Positions 1 to 8,161 of a stretch of 34,477 bases of DNA are shown piece by piece. The position numbers were made by a program, and so were the translations under genes. The notes under the pieces are model-generated. The model made no database searches, was not told where the DNA came from, and worked only from the letters and a program-made list of their open reading frames with translations. Numbering within the stretch: the first letter of the stretch is position 1; each line of letters opens with the position of its first letter. The stretch spans positions 1 through 34,477 of the forward strand of contig CAKNOI010000015.1 of the NCBI GenBank assembly GCA_930990125.1, written 5' to 3'. The DNA is from an uncultured Clostridiaceae bacterium (GTDB lineage Bacteria > Bacillota > Clostridia > TANB77 > CAG-508).

Positions 1-1
1 T

Positions 2-505
2 AGAGATGCTAGGCACCATTGTTATGCGTATCGTATTTTGCAAGGAGATACCATTGTAGAAAGAGCAAGTGATGATGGAGAACCTTCTGGTACAGCAGGA
101 ATGCCAATGCTCACCATTTTAAATAAGAAGGAGCTTTGCAATGTATTGGCAGTTGTAACAAGATATTTTGGTGGAATTTTGTTAGGTACTGGAGGGTTAG
201 TTCGAGCTTATTCTGGTGTAGTAATGAATGCTTTAGAAAAAGCAAATCTAGTAGAAGAAATAATGGGAACACAGCTAACAATAGAAATAGAATATGCATC
301 ACTAGATAAATTTATATATTTTTGTAGAAAAAACGAAATTTACATAGAAAAAATAGAGTATCAGGAAACTGTTTTTTGTACCATTGTTGTAAAAGAAGAA
401 GAACAAATTTCTCTTATTACAAATAGGGAAGAAAATTCTCTAAGTATTTTGAAATGTGAAATATTAGGTAAAAAAATCCTCCGAAATACTATAAAAGAAA
501 AATAA
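2..505 (+). CDS. yigZ: YigZ/IMPACT family protein, 5' end cut by the window
   Basis: The reading frame is open from base 2, so the gene starts outside the window; the first TTG at 38 is internal, because the upstream residues (HHCYAYRI) already belong to the family. The segment ERASDDGEPSGTAG, at about residues 20-33 of the visible part, is the hallmark of the N-terminal IMPACT fold, followed by RYFGGILLGTGGLVRAYS. The remainder (from about residue 95) corresponds to the small C-terminal domain DUF1949. In other bacteria YigZ/YvyE proteins are about 200-215 residues, so roughly 40 residues are missing. The biochemical role is not settled; IMPACT relatives act on translation control. The stop is followed by 108 bases holding the spo0A promoter, so it is transcribed separately. 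Confidence 0.93.
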   Translation, partial: RDARHHCYAYRILQGDTIVERASDDGEPSGTAGMPMLTILNKKELCNVLAVVTRYFGGILLGTGGLVRAYSGVVMNALEKANLVEEIMGTQLTIEIEYASLDKFIYFCRKNEIYIEKIEYQETVFCTIVVKEEEQISLITNREENSLSILKCEILGKKILRNTIKEK

Positions 506-538
506 AATGGAAAATAATTGAAATTTTTTAAAAAACTA

Positions 539-567
539 TTGCAAAATTAGTAGAAAAGTAATATAAT
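539..567 (+). promoter_or_regulatory. Sigma-A type promoter of spo0A
   Basis: A -35 TTGCAA (539-544) and a perfect -10 TATAAT (562-567) are separated by 17 bases. The spo0A start lies about 40 bases downstream, behind the ribosome site AGGGGGAG (599-606). No clear sigma-H signature or tandem Spo0A box was found beside it. Confidence 0.6.
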
Positions 568-613
568 GCAACTGTAAAAAATTAACAAAATAAAAAGTAG
601 GGGGAGTTTAAAA

Positions 614-1432
614 TTGAAAGAAAAAATTACAGTTTTTATTGCAGATGACAACGTAGACTTTGCAACAAATTTAAGTGGATATTTAGAAAAAGAGGAAGAT
701 CTAGAAGTAATAGGTATGGCAAAAGACGGAGAAGAAGCCTACAATATGATTATTAATACTCAACCAGATGTTGTATTGCTAGATGTTATTATGCCACATT
801 TAGATGGATTAGGAGTATTAGAAAAAATAGGAAAAACAGCCATGTCTAAGAAACCAATTTGTATTATGTTATCTGCAGTAGGACAAGACAAAATCACACA
901 AAGAGCGATTTCACTAGGAGCAGAATATTATGTAGTGAAACCATTTGATATTGAGTTACTAATCCAGAGAATGAAGGAGATAAAATTTTATCAACCAATT
1001 CCGAATAAAAGCAACTTTGTTGCTAGAGAAATAAAAGCCCCATACATTGAAATCTCTTCCGAAAACAAAAAAACAGAAGATAACTTAGAAGCTTTAGTAA
1101 CTAATGTAATTCATGAAGTAGGAGTACCTGCTCATATTAAAGGATATCAATATTTAAGAGAAGCTATTATGATGGTAGTAAACGATATTGACATCATTAA
1201 TCAAATAACAAAACAATTATATCCAGACATCGCAGAAAAATTTAAAACGACACCAAGTAGAGTAGAAAGAGCTATCCGCCATGCCATAGAAGTAGCATGG
1301 TCCAGAGGTAAAAACGATGAAGTAGAAAATATATTTGGCTATACCATATCAGCAAGTAAAGGAAAACCAACCAACTCAGAATTTATCGCAATGATTGCAG
1401 ATAAATTAAGACTAGAATTAAAGAGTGCATAA
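614..1432 (+). CDS. spo0A: Sporulation master regulator Spo0A
   Basis: Response regulator that, when phosphorylated, commits the cell to sporulation. The receiver domain (about 1-125) has the acidic pair D11/D12, the phosphoacceptor D57 in [12 protein letters not shown]87 and K109. The C-terminal DNA-binding domain (about 150-270) carries the invariant recognition stretch [18 protein letters not shown] and the end [18 protein letters not shown]. Length 272 residues is normal. The start is TTG at 614, chosen because AGGGGGAG lies 7 bases upstream and the protein begins at the expected place. It stands alone with its own promoter. It shows that the organism belongs to the endospore-forming lineage, in agreement with the other sporulation genes in the window. 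Confidence 0.98.
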   Translation: MKEKITVFIADDNVDFATNLSGYLEKEEDLEVIGMAKDGEEAYNMIINTQPDVVLLDVIMPHLDGLGVLEKIGKTAMSKKPICIMLSAVGQDKITQRAISLGAEYYVVKPFDIELLIQRMKEIKFYQPIPNKSNFVAREIKAPYIEISSENKKTEDNLEALVTNVIHEVGVPAHIKGYQYLREAIMMVVNDIDIINQITKQLYPDIAEKFKTTPSRVERAIRHAIEVAWSRGKNDEVENIFGYTISASKGKPTNSEFIAMIADKLRLELKSA

Positions 1433-1583
1433 AATCTGTTCTAAAATTTTTTTGTTGTCATTTAAACTAAAAATTTCTTCTAAAATATATTCGAGGTGAT
1501 AAGAGTGTTTACAAAAATAAAACAAATATAGGATAAGGTAGTTAATCAAATAACAAAAAAGAAATGTGAATGTTTTGTGAATT

Positions 1584-1610
1584 TTAGCGGTCTGTGCTTG
1601 ACACTGCTAA
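1584..1610 (+). promoter_or_regulatory. CIRCE-like operator of the hsp20 gene
   Basis: TTAGCGGTC, nine bases, CACTGCTAA. The spacing is exactly that of CIRCE (TTAGCACTC-N9-GAGTGCTAA) and 14 of 18 arm bases match. The wider dyad TTTTAGCGGT/ACTGCTAAAA has nine of ten pairs. The right half overlaps the -35 box of the hsp20 promoter, which is where the heat-shock repressor HrcA would block transcription. That HrcA is the regulator is inference. Confidence 0.6.
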
Positions 1611-1625
1611 AAGAAGTGATATAAT
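1598..1625 (+). promoter_or_regulatory. Promoter of the hsp20 gene
   Basis: Perfect TTGACA (1598-1603) and perfect TATAAT (1620-1625) with a 16-base spacer, nested in the CIRCE-like dyad. The predicted leader is about 85 bases. It contains a perfect 16-bp palindrome at 1641-1656 (arm TAAAAGAT) and a second possible hairpin, ATGTG/CACAT, at about 1665-1693. The ribosome site AAGGAAG (1702-1708) lies outside both, so an RNA thermometer is not obvious. The preceding bases 1433-1580 hold no recognisable gene. Confidence 0.75.
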
Positions 1626-1717
1626 TAGTAATGTAAAAGATAAAAGATATCTTTTATAAAAACATATGTGCTACCAAAGATGGTGTCAACACATAAAAAG
1701 AAAGGAAGTAGATTTAT

Positions 1718-2143
1718 ATGATGATGATACCAAGAAGAAACCATGGCTTTGATTTATTAGGAGAAATGTTTAGTGATCCATTTTTCACAGAAGGTGAAAG
1801 TAAAGTAATGAGAACAGACATTAAAGAAAAGAAAGACAAATATTTAATTGACATTGATTTACCAGGTTATGAAAAAGAAAATATTAAACTAGAAGTAGAA
1901 GATGGATATTTACTAGTACATGCAACAATGAATTCGGACAAAGAAGAAAAAGAAGAAGGCAAATATGTAAGAAAAGAAAGATATGTAGGTTCTTGTTCAA
2001 GAAGTTTTTATGTAGGAGACGATGTAAAGAGCGAGGATATTAAAGCATCTTTTAAAAATGGAACATTAAAAATTGAAGTTCCAAAGAAAGAGGAAAAAGA
2101 AAAAATTGCAGAGAAAAAATATATTCCAATTGATGGAGAATAA
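1718..2143 (+). CDS. Hsp20/alpha-crystallin small heat-shock protein
   Basis: ATP-independent holdase that binds unfolding cytoplasmic proteins and passes them to the DnaK system. The N-terminal arm (about 1-30) ends before an alpha-crystallin domain (about 31-125) with DIKEKKDKYLIDIDLPGY and the C-terminal signature FKNGTLKIEVPKKEE. A basic tail follows with the IPI-type motif YIPID near residue 137. The length, 141 residues, is usual for clostridial Hsp18/Hsp20. Three ATG codons open the frame; the first is used here because AAGGAAG lies 9 bases before it. The CIRCE-like operator suggests heat-shock control by HrcA. It is monocistronic or read with the next gene; no terminator is visible between them. 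Confidence 0.95.
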   Translation: MMMIPRRNHGFDLLGEMFSDPFFTEGESKVMRTDIKEKKDKYLIDIDLPGYEKENIKLEVEDGYLLVHATMNSDKEEKEEGKYVRKERYVGSCSRSFYVGDDVKSEDIKASFKNGTLKIEVPKKEEKEKIAEKKYIPIDGE

Positions 2144-2221
2144 AATAATAAAATAAGATAAGAGAAAACATCCACAAAAACATAGTATATGCATATAATA
2201 TAAGTAAGAGGAGGAAAGACT

Positions 2222-2749
2222 ATGTGTTGTGGATGTTTTCAATTGGATATAGGTAAAGCCATACTCATAGGAGTAATGGTATTAGTGGTAGTAATATCTT
2301 TTCTAATAGTATTATATATACAAAGCATTTCACCAGAACGTGATATTTTAACGGCAATAGCTGTTAATGGTGACAATACGCAATTAGGAACTACGTATAT
2401 TCGTTTTAGTCAAAATGAAATAGTAGAAGGAAATGCCATTAGTCATGAACCAGGCGCTAGTGAAATACTAATAGAGGAAACAGGTATTTATCAAATTTCT
2501 TATCAGCTTTATGGAGTAAAAGATGCAATAGGAACTTTTCAATTTAATGCTGTTTTAGTGGTAAATAATACTGGATTAGATAGCACGTTTAATGAAAGCC
2601 CTATTATTAGAGATAGTGTAAACCGAATGACTTTAACAAGCACAGTAATATTAAAACTAAATGAAGGAGACGTTTTACAATTATCAGGCGTTTCCATAGA
2701 AGATATTAACTATCAAAGAGCTAGAATTGATATTGAAAAAATAGGATAA
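2222..2749 (+). CDS. Membrane-anchored C1q/TNF-like beta-sandwich protein
   Basis: A cysteine-rich start (MCCGC) precedes one strong transmembrane segment (about 13-33). The rest (about 40-175) is predicted to lie outside the cell and is rich in beta strands. Stretches such as FSQNEIVEG, ETGIYQISYQLYGV and LKLNEGDVLQLSG resemble the C-terminal jelly-roll of the exosporium protein BclA and related C1q/TNF-like domains; this is fold-level recognition by eye. Such domains trimerise and often sit on spore or cell surfaces. There is no collagen-like GXX repeat here. A strong ribosome site GAGGAGG lies upstream and a terminator follows. The function is unknown; a spore-coat role would be inference from the lineage. 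Confidence 0.5.
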   Translation: MCCGCFQLDIGKAILIGVMVLVVVISFLIVLYIQSISPERDILTAIAVNGDNTQLGTTYIRFSQNEIVEGNAISHEPGASEILIEETGIYQISYQLYGVKDAIGTFQFNAVLVVNNTGLDSTFNESPIIRDSVNRMTLTSTVILKLNEGDVLQLSGVSIEDINYQRARIDIEKIG

Positions 2750-2754
2750 AAGAA

Positions 2755-2783
2755 AAAGAGGCATTTTGCCTCTTTCCCTTTTT
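2755..2783 (+). terminator. Rho-independent terminator
   Basis: Perfect 9-bp stem AAAGAGGCA/TGCCTCTTT with a TTT loop, then CCC and five T. It lies just after the C1q-like gene and before the trpS promoter. Confidence 0.8.
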
Positions 2784-2820
2784 AAAAAAGAATACCATAA
2801 TAAAGATGAAGAATGCTATC

Positions 2821-2849
2821 TTGTCAAAACCTTAAAAAGAGTGTATAAT
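2821..2849 (+). promoter_or_regulatory. Promoter of trpS
   Basis: TTGTCA (2821-2826), 17 bases, perfect TATAAT (2844-2849). The leader to the trpS start is only about 30 bases, so there is no room for a T-box riboswitch. Confidence 0.65.
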
Positions 2850-2884
2850 AACATAGATATAAAATGATGTTAGGAGGAAGAACA

Positions 2885-3877
2885 ATGGAAAAGAAATCCA
2901 TATTTAGTGCCATTCAGGCAACAGGAAAATTAACACTTGGAAATTACTTAGGAGCTATCCACAATTGGGTAAAATTGCAAGATGAATTTGCATGTACTTA
3001 TGCCATTGCAGATTTACATACATTAACAGTACGAAACAATCCAGAAACGATCAGGCAAAATATAATGGATCTGTTAGCAGTATTATTAGCAGCAGGAGTA
3101 GATCCCAATAAGGCAACCATATTTATCCAATCTCATGTAGCAGCACATAGTCAAATGGCATGGGTATTAAATTGTTATACCTATATGGGAGAACTTTCTC
3201 GTATGACACAATTTAAGGATAAATCCGCAAAACATGCAGATAATATTAATGCAGGACTTTTTACCTATCCGGTACTAATGGCAGGTGATATTTTATTATA
3301 TAAGGCAGACCTTGTGCCTGTAGGAGAGGACCAAAGGCAACACATAGAAATTACAAGAGATATTGCGGAACGTTTTAATAAATTGTATGGAGAAACCTTT
3401 GTTATTCCAGAACCATATATATTAGGAGTAGGCGCAAGAGTAATGGGACTGCAAAACCCTACCTCCAAAATGAGCAAAAGTAGTACTATTCCAAATGATT
3501 CTATTTATTTAACAGATACAAAAGACGAGATTGTTAAAAAAATAAAAAAAGCAGTTACCGATTCAGAAGGCATTGTAAGATACGATGTAGAAAATAAGCC
3601 GGGTATTAGTAATTTAATTTCTATTTATGGAGCAATCCAAAACAAAACCAAAGAAGAAGTGGAAAAAGAATTTGAAAATGCTAATTATGGAAGCTTTAAA
3701 AATGCTGTGGCAGAAGCGGTTGTTGGAGTAATAGAACCATTACAGCAAAAATACCAAGAAATAATAAAAGATACTACATATATGGAAAAAGTATATCGTG
3801 AAGGTGCTAAAAAAGCAGAAGTAATAGCAAATGAAACTATGCGTGAAGTATATGAAAAAATAGGTTTAGTACTTTAA
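2885..3877 (+). CDS. trpS: Tryptophanyl-tRNA synthetase
   Basis: Charges tRNA-Trp with tryptophan. This class I enzyme has the HIGH-type signature at about residues 13-22 (TGKLTLGNYLG), where the second histidine is replaced by N as is normal in TrpRS. It has the KMSKS motif at about 194-198 and the conserved GEDQRQHIEITRD. The length of 330 residues is typical. An ATG at 2864 is in frame upstream, but TAGGAGGA (2871-2878) lies at the right distance from the ATG at 2885, and the protein then begins as the family does. It has its own promoter. A strong hairpin overlaps its stop codon and separates it from obg. Confidence 0.97.
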   Translation: MEKKSIFSAIQATGKLTLGNYLGAIHNWVKLQDEFACTYAIADLHTLTVRNNPETIRQNIMDLLAVLLAAGVDPNKATIFIQSHVAAHSQMAWVLNCYTYMGELSRMTQFKDKSAKHADNINAGLFTYPVLMAGDILLYKADLVPVGEDQRQHIEITRDIAERFNKLYGETFVIPEPYILGVGARVMGLQNPTSKMSKSSTIPNDSIYLTDTKDEIVKKIKKAVTDSEGIVRYDVENKPGISNLISIYGAIQNKTKEEVEKEFENANYGSFKNAVAEAVVGVIEPLQQKYQEIIKDTTYMEKVYREGAKKAEVIANETMREVYEKIGLVL

Positions 3878-3887
3878 GTACTAAACC
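3863..3887 (+). repeat. Perfect 12-bp hairpin over the trpS stop codon
   Basis: GGTTTAGTACTT and AAGTACTAAACC flank a single T. As RNA it forms at least a 10-bp stem with a five-base loop, including the trpS stop codon. Only ACTATTTT follows, so it is a weak terminator at best. It could partly end or process the trpS-obg transcript. Confidence 0.6.
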
Positions 3888-3897
3888 ACTATTTTAA

Positions 3898-5187
<1,290 letters not shown>

Positions 5188-5202
5188 AAAGGAAGAAAAA
5201 TC

Positions 5203-6078
5203 GTGGAACTTGCACAAGAGTGGAAAGATTATGAAATATTAGACATGGCAGATGGACAAAAGCTAGAAAGATGGGGAAAACAAGTGTTAATTCGTCCAGA
5301 CCCACAAATTATTTGGAAAGAAAAAACATATCCAGAGTTATGGAAAAAAGCAAATGCAACCTATTTAAGAAGTAATACAGGAGGAGGTAACTGGGAATAC
5401 AAAACCAAACTTCCAGAAAGTTGGAAAATACACTATAAAAACTTAACATTTCAAATTAAACCAATGGGATTTAAACATACAGGACTTTTTCCAGAGCAAG
5501 CCGTAAACTGGGATTGGATGACACAAAAAATTAAAAGCGCAGGTAGAAATATAAAAGTACTAAACCTATTTGCCTATACAGGAGGAGCTACAGTAGCCTG
5601 TTTGTCAGCTGGAGCTTCTGTATGCCATGTAGATAGCTCTAAAGGAATGGTAGCATGGGCAAAAGAAAATGTAATAGCATCTGGTTTGCAAGAAAAACCA
5701 GTTCGTTATTTAATTGATGATGTGGTAAAATTTGTTCAAAGAGAAATACGAAGAAATAACAAATATGATGCCATTATTATGGACCCGCCATCCTATGGTA
5801 GAGGAACAAATGGGGAAGTATGGCAATTTGAAAACAATATTTACGATTTAGTTCGTTTATGTACACAAATTTTAACTCCAAACCCACTATTCTTTTTAAT
5901 TAATTCTTACACCACAGGGATTTCTGCAAAAGTACTAGAAAATATTTTGTGGGAAACAGTACAAAAGCACAAACAAGGCAAACTCTCTTCTGGAGAAATT
6001 GGACTACCAATGAAACATTCATCACTTGTATTACCTTGCGGAATTTATGGAAGATGGGAAGAAAAAGAAAATGGATGA
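5203..6078 (+). CDS. Class I SAM-dependent methyltransferase, RlmI/RlmK-like
   Basis: Predicted to methylate RNA, most likely 23S rRNA, using S-adenosylmethionine. The Rossmann core begins with motif I VLNLFAYTGGATVACLSAG (about 118-136), followed by an acidic residue in VDSSKGM and motif IV MDPPSYGRG (about 193-201), which is typical of the RlmI/RlmK/L group. The N-terminal 110 residues hold the family's beta-rich region but no complete PUA domain is evident. The start is GTG at 5203 with AAGGAAG just upstream. The end overlaps the next gene by 8 bases, so the two are translationally coupled. The exact target base cannot be read from the sequence. Confidence 0.85.
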   Translation: MELAQEWKDYEILDMADGQKLERWGKQVLIRPDPQIIWKEKTYPELWKKANATYLRSNTGGGNWEYKTKLPESWKIHYKNLTFQIKPMGFKHTGLFPEQAVNWDWMTQKIKSAGRNIKVLNLFAYTGGATVACLSAGASVCHVDSSKGMVAWAKENVIASGLQEKPVRYLIDDVVKFVQREIRRNNKYDAIIMDPPSYGRGTNGEVWQFENNIYDLVRLCTQILTPNPLFFLINSYTTGISAKVLENILWETVQKHKQGKLSSGEIGLPMKHSSLVLPCGIYGRWEEKENG

Positions 6079-6754
6079 TATAAAAATACTATATGAAGAT
6101 AACCATATTATTGTGGTAGTAAAAAAGCCAAATATCCCTTCCCAGGCAGATAAAACAGGAGATAAAGACATGTTAACTATCCTAAAAGAATACTTAATAC
6201 AAAAATACCATAAAAAAGGAAATGCATACTTAGGGCTAGTACATAGGTTAGATAGACCAGTAGGTGGTGTTATGGTATTTGCCAAAACTTCAAAAGCTGC
6301 CGGACGATTAAGTGAGCAAGTAAGGGATAAAACAATGAAAAAGGAATACTTGGCAATTGTAGACGGAAAGTTTACTAAAAAAACAGGTGTATTAGAAAAC
6401 TACATGCTAAAAAATGAAAGAACCAATACCAGCAAAATTGTAGATAATACAGTAAAAAATGCAAAATATGCAAAACTAGAATATGAAGTATTGGGCTATA
6501 ACCCAGAAATTAATTTATCAGTAATAAAAATAAAGCTATATACGGGAAGACATCATCAAATCCGCGTACAAATGGCAAATATAGGGCATAGCTTATGCGG
6601 AGACCAAAAATATGGTACAAGAGGAAGAGGCAAACAAATTGGATTGTGGGCATGTACTTTAACTTTTTTACATCCTATTACAAAAGAAGAAATGAGTTTT
6701 CACTCTATTCCAGATAAAATTGGTTCTTGGAAAATATTAGAAGGAATAGTATAA
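6071..6754 (+). CDS. RluA-family 23S rRNA/tRNA pseudouridine synthase
   Basis: Converts uridine to pseudouridine in structured RNA. The catalytic motif HRLDRPVGG is at about residues 58-66, with D61 as the nucleophile, and the second family motif is YTGRHHQIRVQMANIGHSLCGD near 160-180. There is no N-terminal S4 domain, which places it with the short RluA/YqcB-type enzymes; 227 residues fits. A longer frame opens at 6026, but the ATG at 6071 starts at the usual family position (DIKILYEDNHIIVV) and overlaps the upstream stop by 8 bases, the signature of coupling. The target position is not determinable. Confidence 0.92.
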   Translation: MDDIKILYEDNHIIVVVKKPNIPSQADKTGDKDMLTILKEYLIQKYHKKGNAYLGLVHRLDRPVGGVMVFAKTSKAAGRLSEQVRDKTMKKEYLAIVDGKFTKKTGVLENYMLKNERTNTSKIVDNTVKNAKYAKLEYEVLGYNPEINLSVIKIKLYTGRHHQIRVQMANIGHSLCGDQKYGTRGRGKQIGLWACTLTFLHPITKEEMSFHSIPDKIGSWKILEGIV

Positions 6755-6770
6755 AATAAGGGGAGAAAAA

Positions 6771-7041
6771 ATGAAAATAAACTTATCTAAAACTCAAAAA
6801 AATATATTAGAATGGATTATTTGTATTGTCATTGCCATCGTTATTGCTGCCAGAAGATACCATTACAGAATCCTATCTTTTAACAGATTTTACTGTTCCA
6901 GAAGGTTATGTTTTTGCTATGGGAGATAACAGACAAAAAAGCACAGACTGTAGGGATTTTGGCTGTATACCAATAGAAAAAATAGAAGGAACTGTGTTAA
7001 TAAGATTTTGGCCATTACATAAAATGGGAAAGGTAAGGTAA
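6771..7041 (+). pseudogene. lepB: Signal peptidase I with the middle deleted
   Basis: Signal peptidase I cleaves signal peptides at the membrane with a Ser/Lys dyad. Here AAGGGGAG precedes an ATG at 6771 whose first 27 codons (NLSKTQKNILEWIICIVIAI) are the cytoplasmic start and membrane anchor of LepB. After about base 6850 the LepB sequence continues in the next frame with the family's C-terminal part: VPEGYVFAMGDNRQ, DCRDFG and RFWPLHKMG. Everything between is missing, roughly 80-100 codons including the catalytic serine (SMEPTL region) and lysine. The product cannot be active. The junction has no CGG codon, so it is different from the four frameshifts elsewhere. An intact lepB must exist elsewhere; an assembly error is possible. 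Confidence 0.85.
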
Positions 7042-7054
7042 ACGAGGATATACT

Positions 7055-7088
7055 AAAAGAGCTAGAAATAACATCTAGCTCTTTTTTT
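7055..7088 (+). terminator. Rho-independent terminator after the obg-lepB operon
   Basis: Perfect 12-bp stem AAAAGAGCTAGA (7055-7066) and TCTAGCTCTTTT (7074-7085) with a 7-base loop and a run of eight T. It ends the operon that began with obg. Confidence 0.9.
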
Positions 7089-7247
7089 TGTAAATAATTT
7101 AATATTATGTATATTTTACGAAAATAGGAAAATACAACATAAAAAAGAAAATATAAATTTTTCTATCAGAAAAAACCATTTTCATAAAAAGAATAAAACA
7201 TTGTTACATTTTAAAATTATAATAATCTCAAGAAAAGAGGAAATAAA

Positions 7248-7874
7248 ATGATAGATAATATATGTTCCTATTTAACAAATAAAATGAAAATAAGAATGCC
7301 AGACATAGATGAAGAAAAGGCAGAAATTCTAGATTATGGTTTGCATCTTATCATAGGTGAAATACCAAAAGTATTTATTATGATAGGATTAGCTTTTCTA
7401 TTAGGTGTAGGAGAGTTATCCATCTTAGCTTTTCTTCTGATATTACCATATCGTAGTTTTTCTGGCGGATTCCATTTAAAAACACATCTAGGATGTATTT
7501 TATGTACAACTTCCTTTTATGCAGGAACCGCTTTACTAAGTAAATATATAACCTTAACAGAGCCAGTAAAATATATTGCCATTATAGCGGTATGGATATT
7601 TGGAATGATTATGATAAAACTTTATGCACCAGCAGACACAGAAAATGTACCAGTTATCAGCAAAAAAGAAAGAAGAAAAAGAAAAATAGCATCTTATATA
7701 ATGTTGTCCATCAGTTTGCTAGCAGCAGCTATTATACCAAATAGAATTATCTCCAATATTCTTTTATTTGGAATGTTGATACAAACACTATCAATTACTA
7801 GACTTGCTTATAAGATTACCAAAAACAAATATGGCTATGAAGAATACGAAAAAGGTAATTTAAAATTAGATTAA
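7248..7874 (+). CDS. agrB: AgrB peptide-processing membrane protease
   Basis: Cuts the AgrD precursor C-terminal to the signal segment and forms the thiolactone of the autoinducing peptide. The catalytic pair is visible as H76 and C83 in GGFHLKTHLGC, the same spacing as H77/C84 of Staphylococcus AgrB. It has about six hydrophobic segments and a basic loop KKERRKRK near 140-147. The length of 208 is typical. The ribosome site is AAAGAGGAA before the ATG. AgrD follows after 70 bases on the same strand, and the receptor pair converges from the other side. The upstream 160 bases are very AT-rich with a TATAAT at 7218-7223 but no good -35, so the promoter is uncertain. Confidence 0.95.
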   Translation: MIDNICSYLTNKMKIRMPDIDEEKAEILDYGLHLIIGEIPKVFIMIGLAFLLGVGELSILAFLLILPYRSFSGGFHLKTHLGCILCTTSFYAGTALLSKYITLTEPVKYIAIIAVWIFGMIMIKLYAPADTENVPVISKKERRKRKIASYIMLSISLLAAAIIPNRIISNILLFGMLIQTLSITRLAYKITKNKYGYEEYEKGNLKLD

Positions 7875-7944
7875 TATTACAGTATTTCTGTTCTATGAAA
7901 TGCTTAGTATTATACATATAATAAATAAAAAGGGGGGGAAAGTC

Positions 7945-8064
7945 ATGTTAAAATTCTTAGCAAAAATGGCAGAAAAATATGCAAAATCAACAAATACAGC
8001 TTGCTGGATATTTTGTACATTACATCAACCAAAAATGCCAGCAGAGTTAATAAAAAAAGATTAA
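7945..8064 (+). CDS. agrD: AgrD cyclic-lactone autoinducer precursor
   Basis: A 39-residue ORF with a very strong ribosome site (AGGGGGGGAA). The N-terminal half (MLKFLAKMAEKYAKS) is the amphipathic membrane-binding leader. The centre is TNTACWIFCTL, and the tail HQPKMPAELIKKD is the conserved acidic/proline recognition tail that AgrB removes. The ring cysteine is expected at C20. A second cysteine, C24, is unusual: if cleavage is just before HQP, the ring from C20 would span seven residues instead of the usual five. The order after agrB is as in known agr loci. It was recognised from the leader, the Cys and the QPKMP tail. Confidence 0.93.
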   Translation: MLKFLAKMAEKYAKSTNTACWIFCTLHQPKMPAELIKKD

Positions 8065-8130
8065 ACATTAGAGGATAAAAATAAAATTTCCTTTTGACTC
8101 AAGCAACAAATAGAAATCTATAAAAATCTA

Positions 8131-8161
8131 AAAAATCTATACTATTTTAGTATAGATTTTT
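8131..8161. terminator. Bidirectional terminator between agrBD and agrAC
   Basis: Perfect 14-bp stem AAAAATCTATACTA (8131-8144) and TAGTATAGATTTTT (8148-8161) with a 3-base loop. It has T runs in both directions and overlaps the agrC stop codon, so it can end both converging transcripts. Confidence 0.88.

Noticed and set aside
1505-1531. Eight-codon ORF with GAGGTGATAAG ribosome site upstream of hsp20; beyond its TAG the frame stays open for about 30 more codons
   Set aside because: Too short, no family resemblance, and it lies upstream of the mapped-looking hsp20 promoter. Kept as intergenic.
6771-7041. lepB as a fifth CGG frameshift
   Set aside because: There is no CGG at the junction, and a large part of the protein is missing, so a one-base shift cannot restore it.
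7089-7247. AgrA/LytTR binding repeats upstream of agrB
   Set aside because: The region is AT-rich with several vague repeats, and none matches spaced LytTR direct repeats well enough to report.
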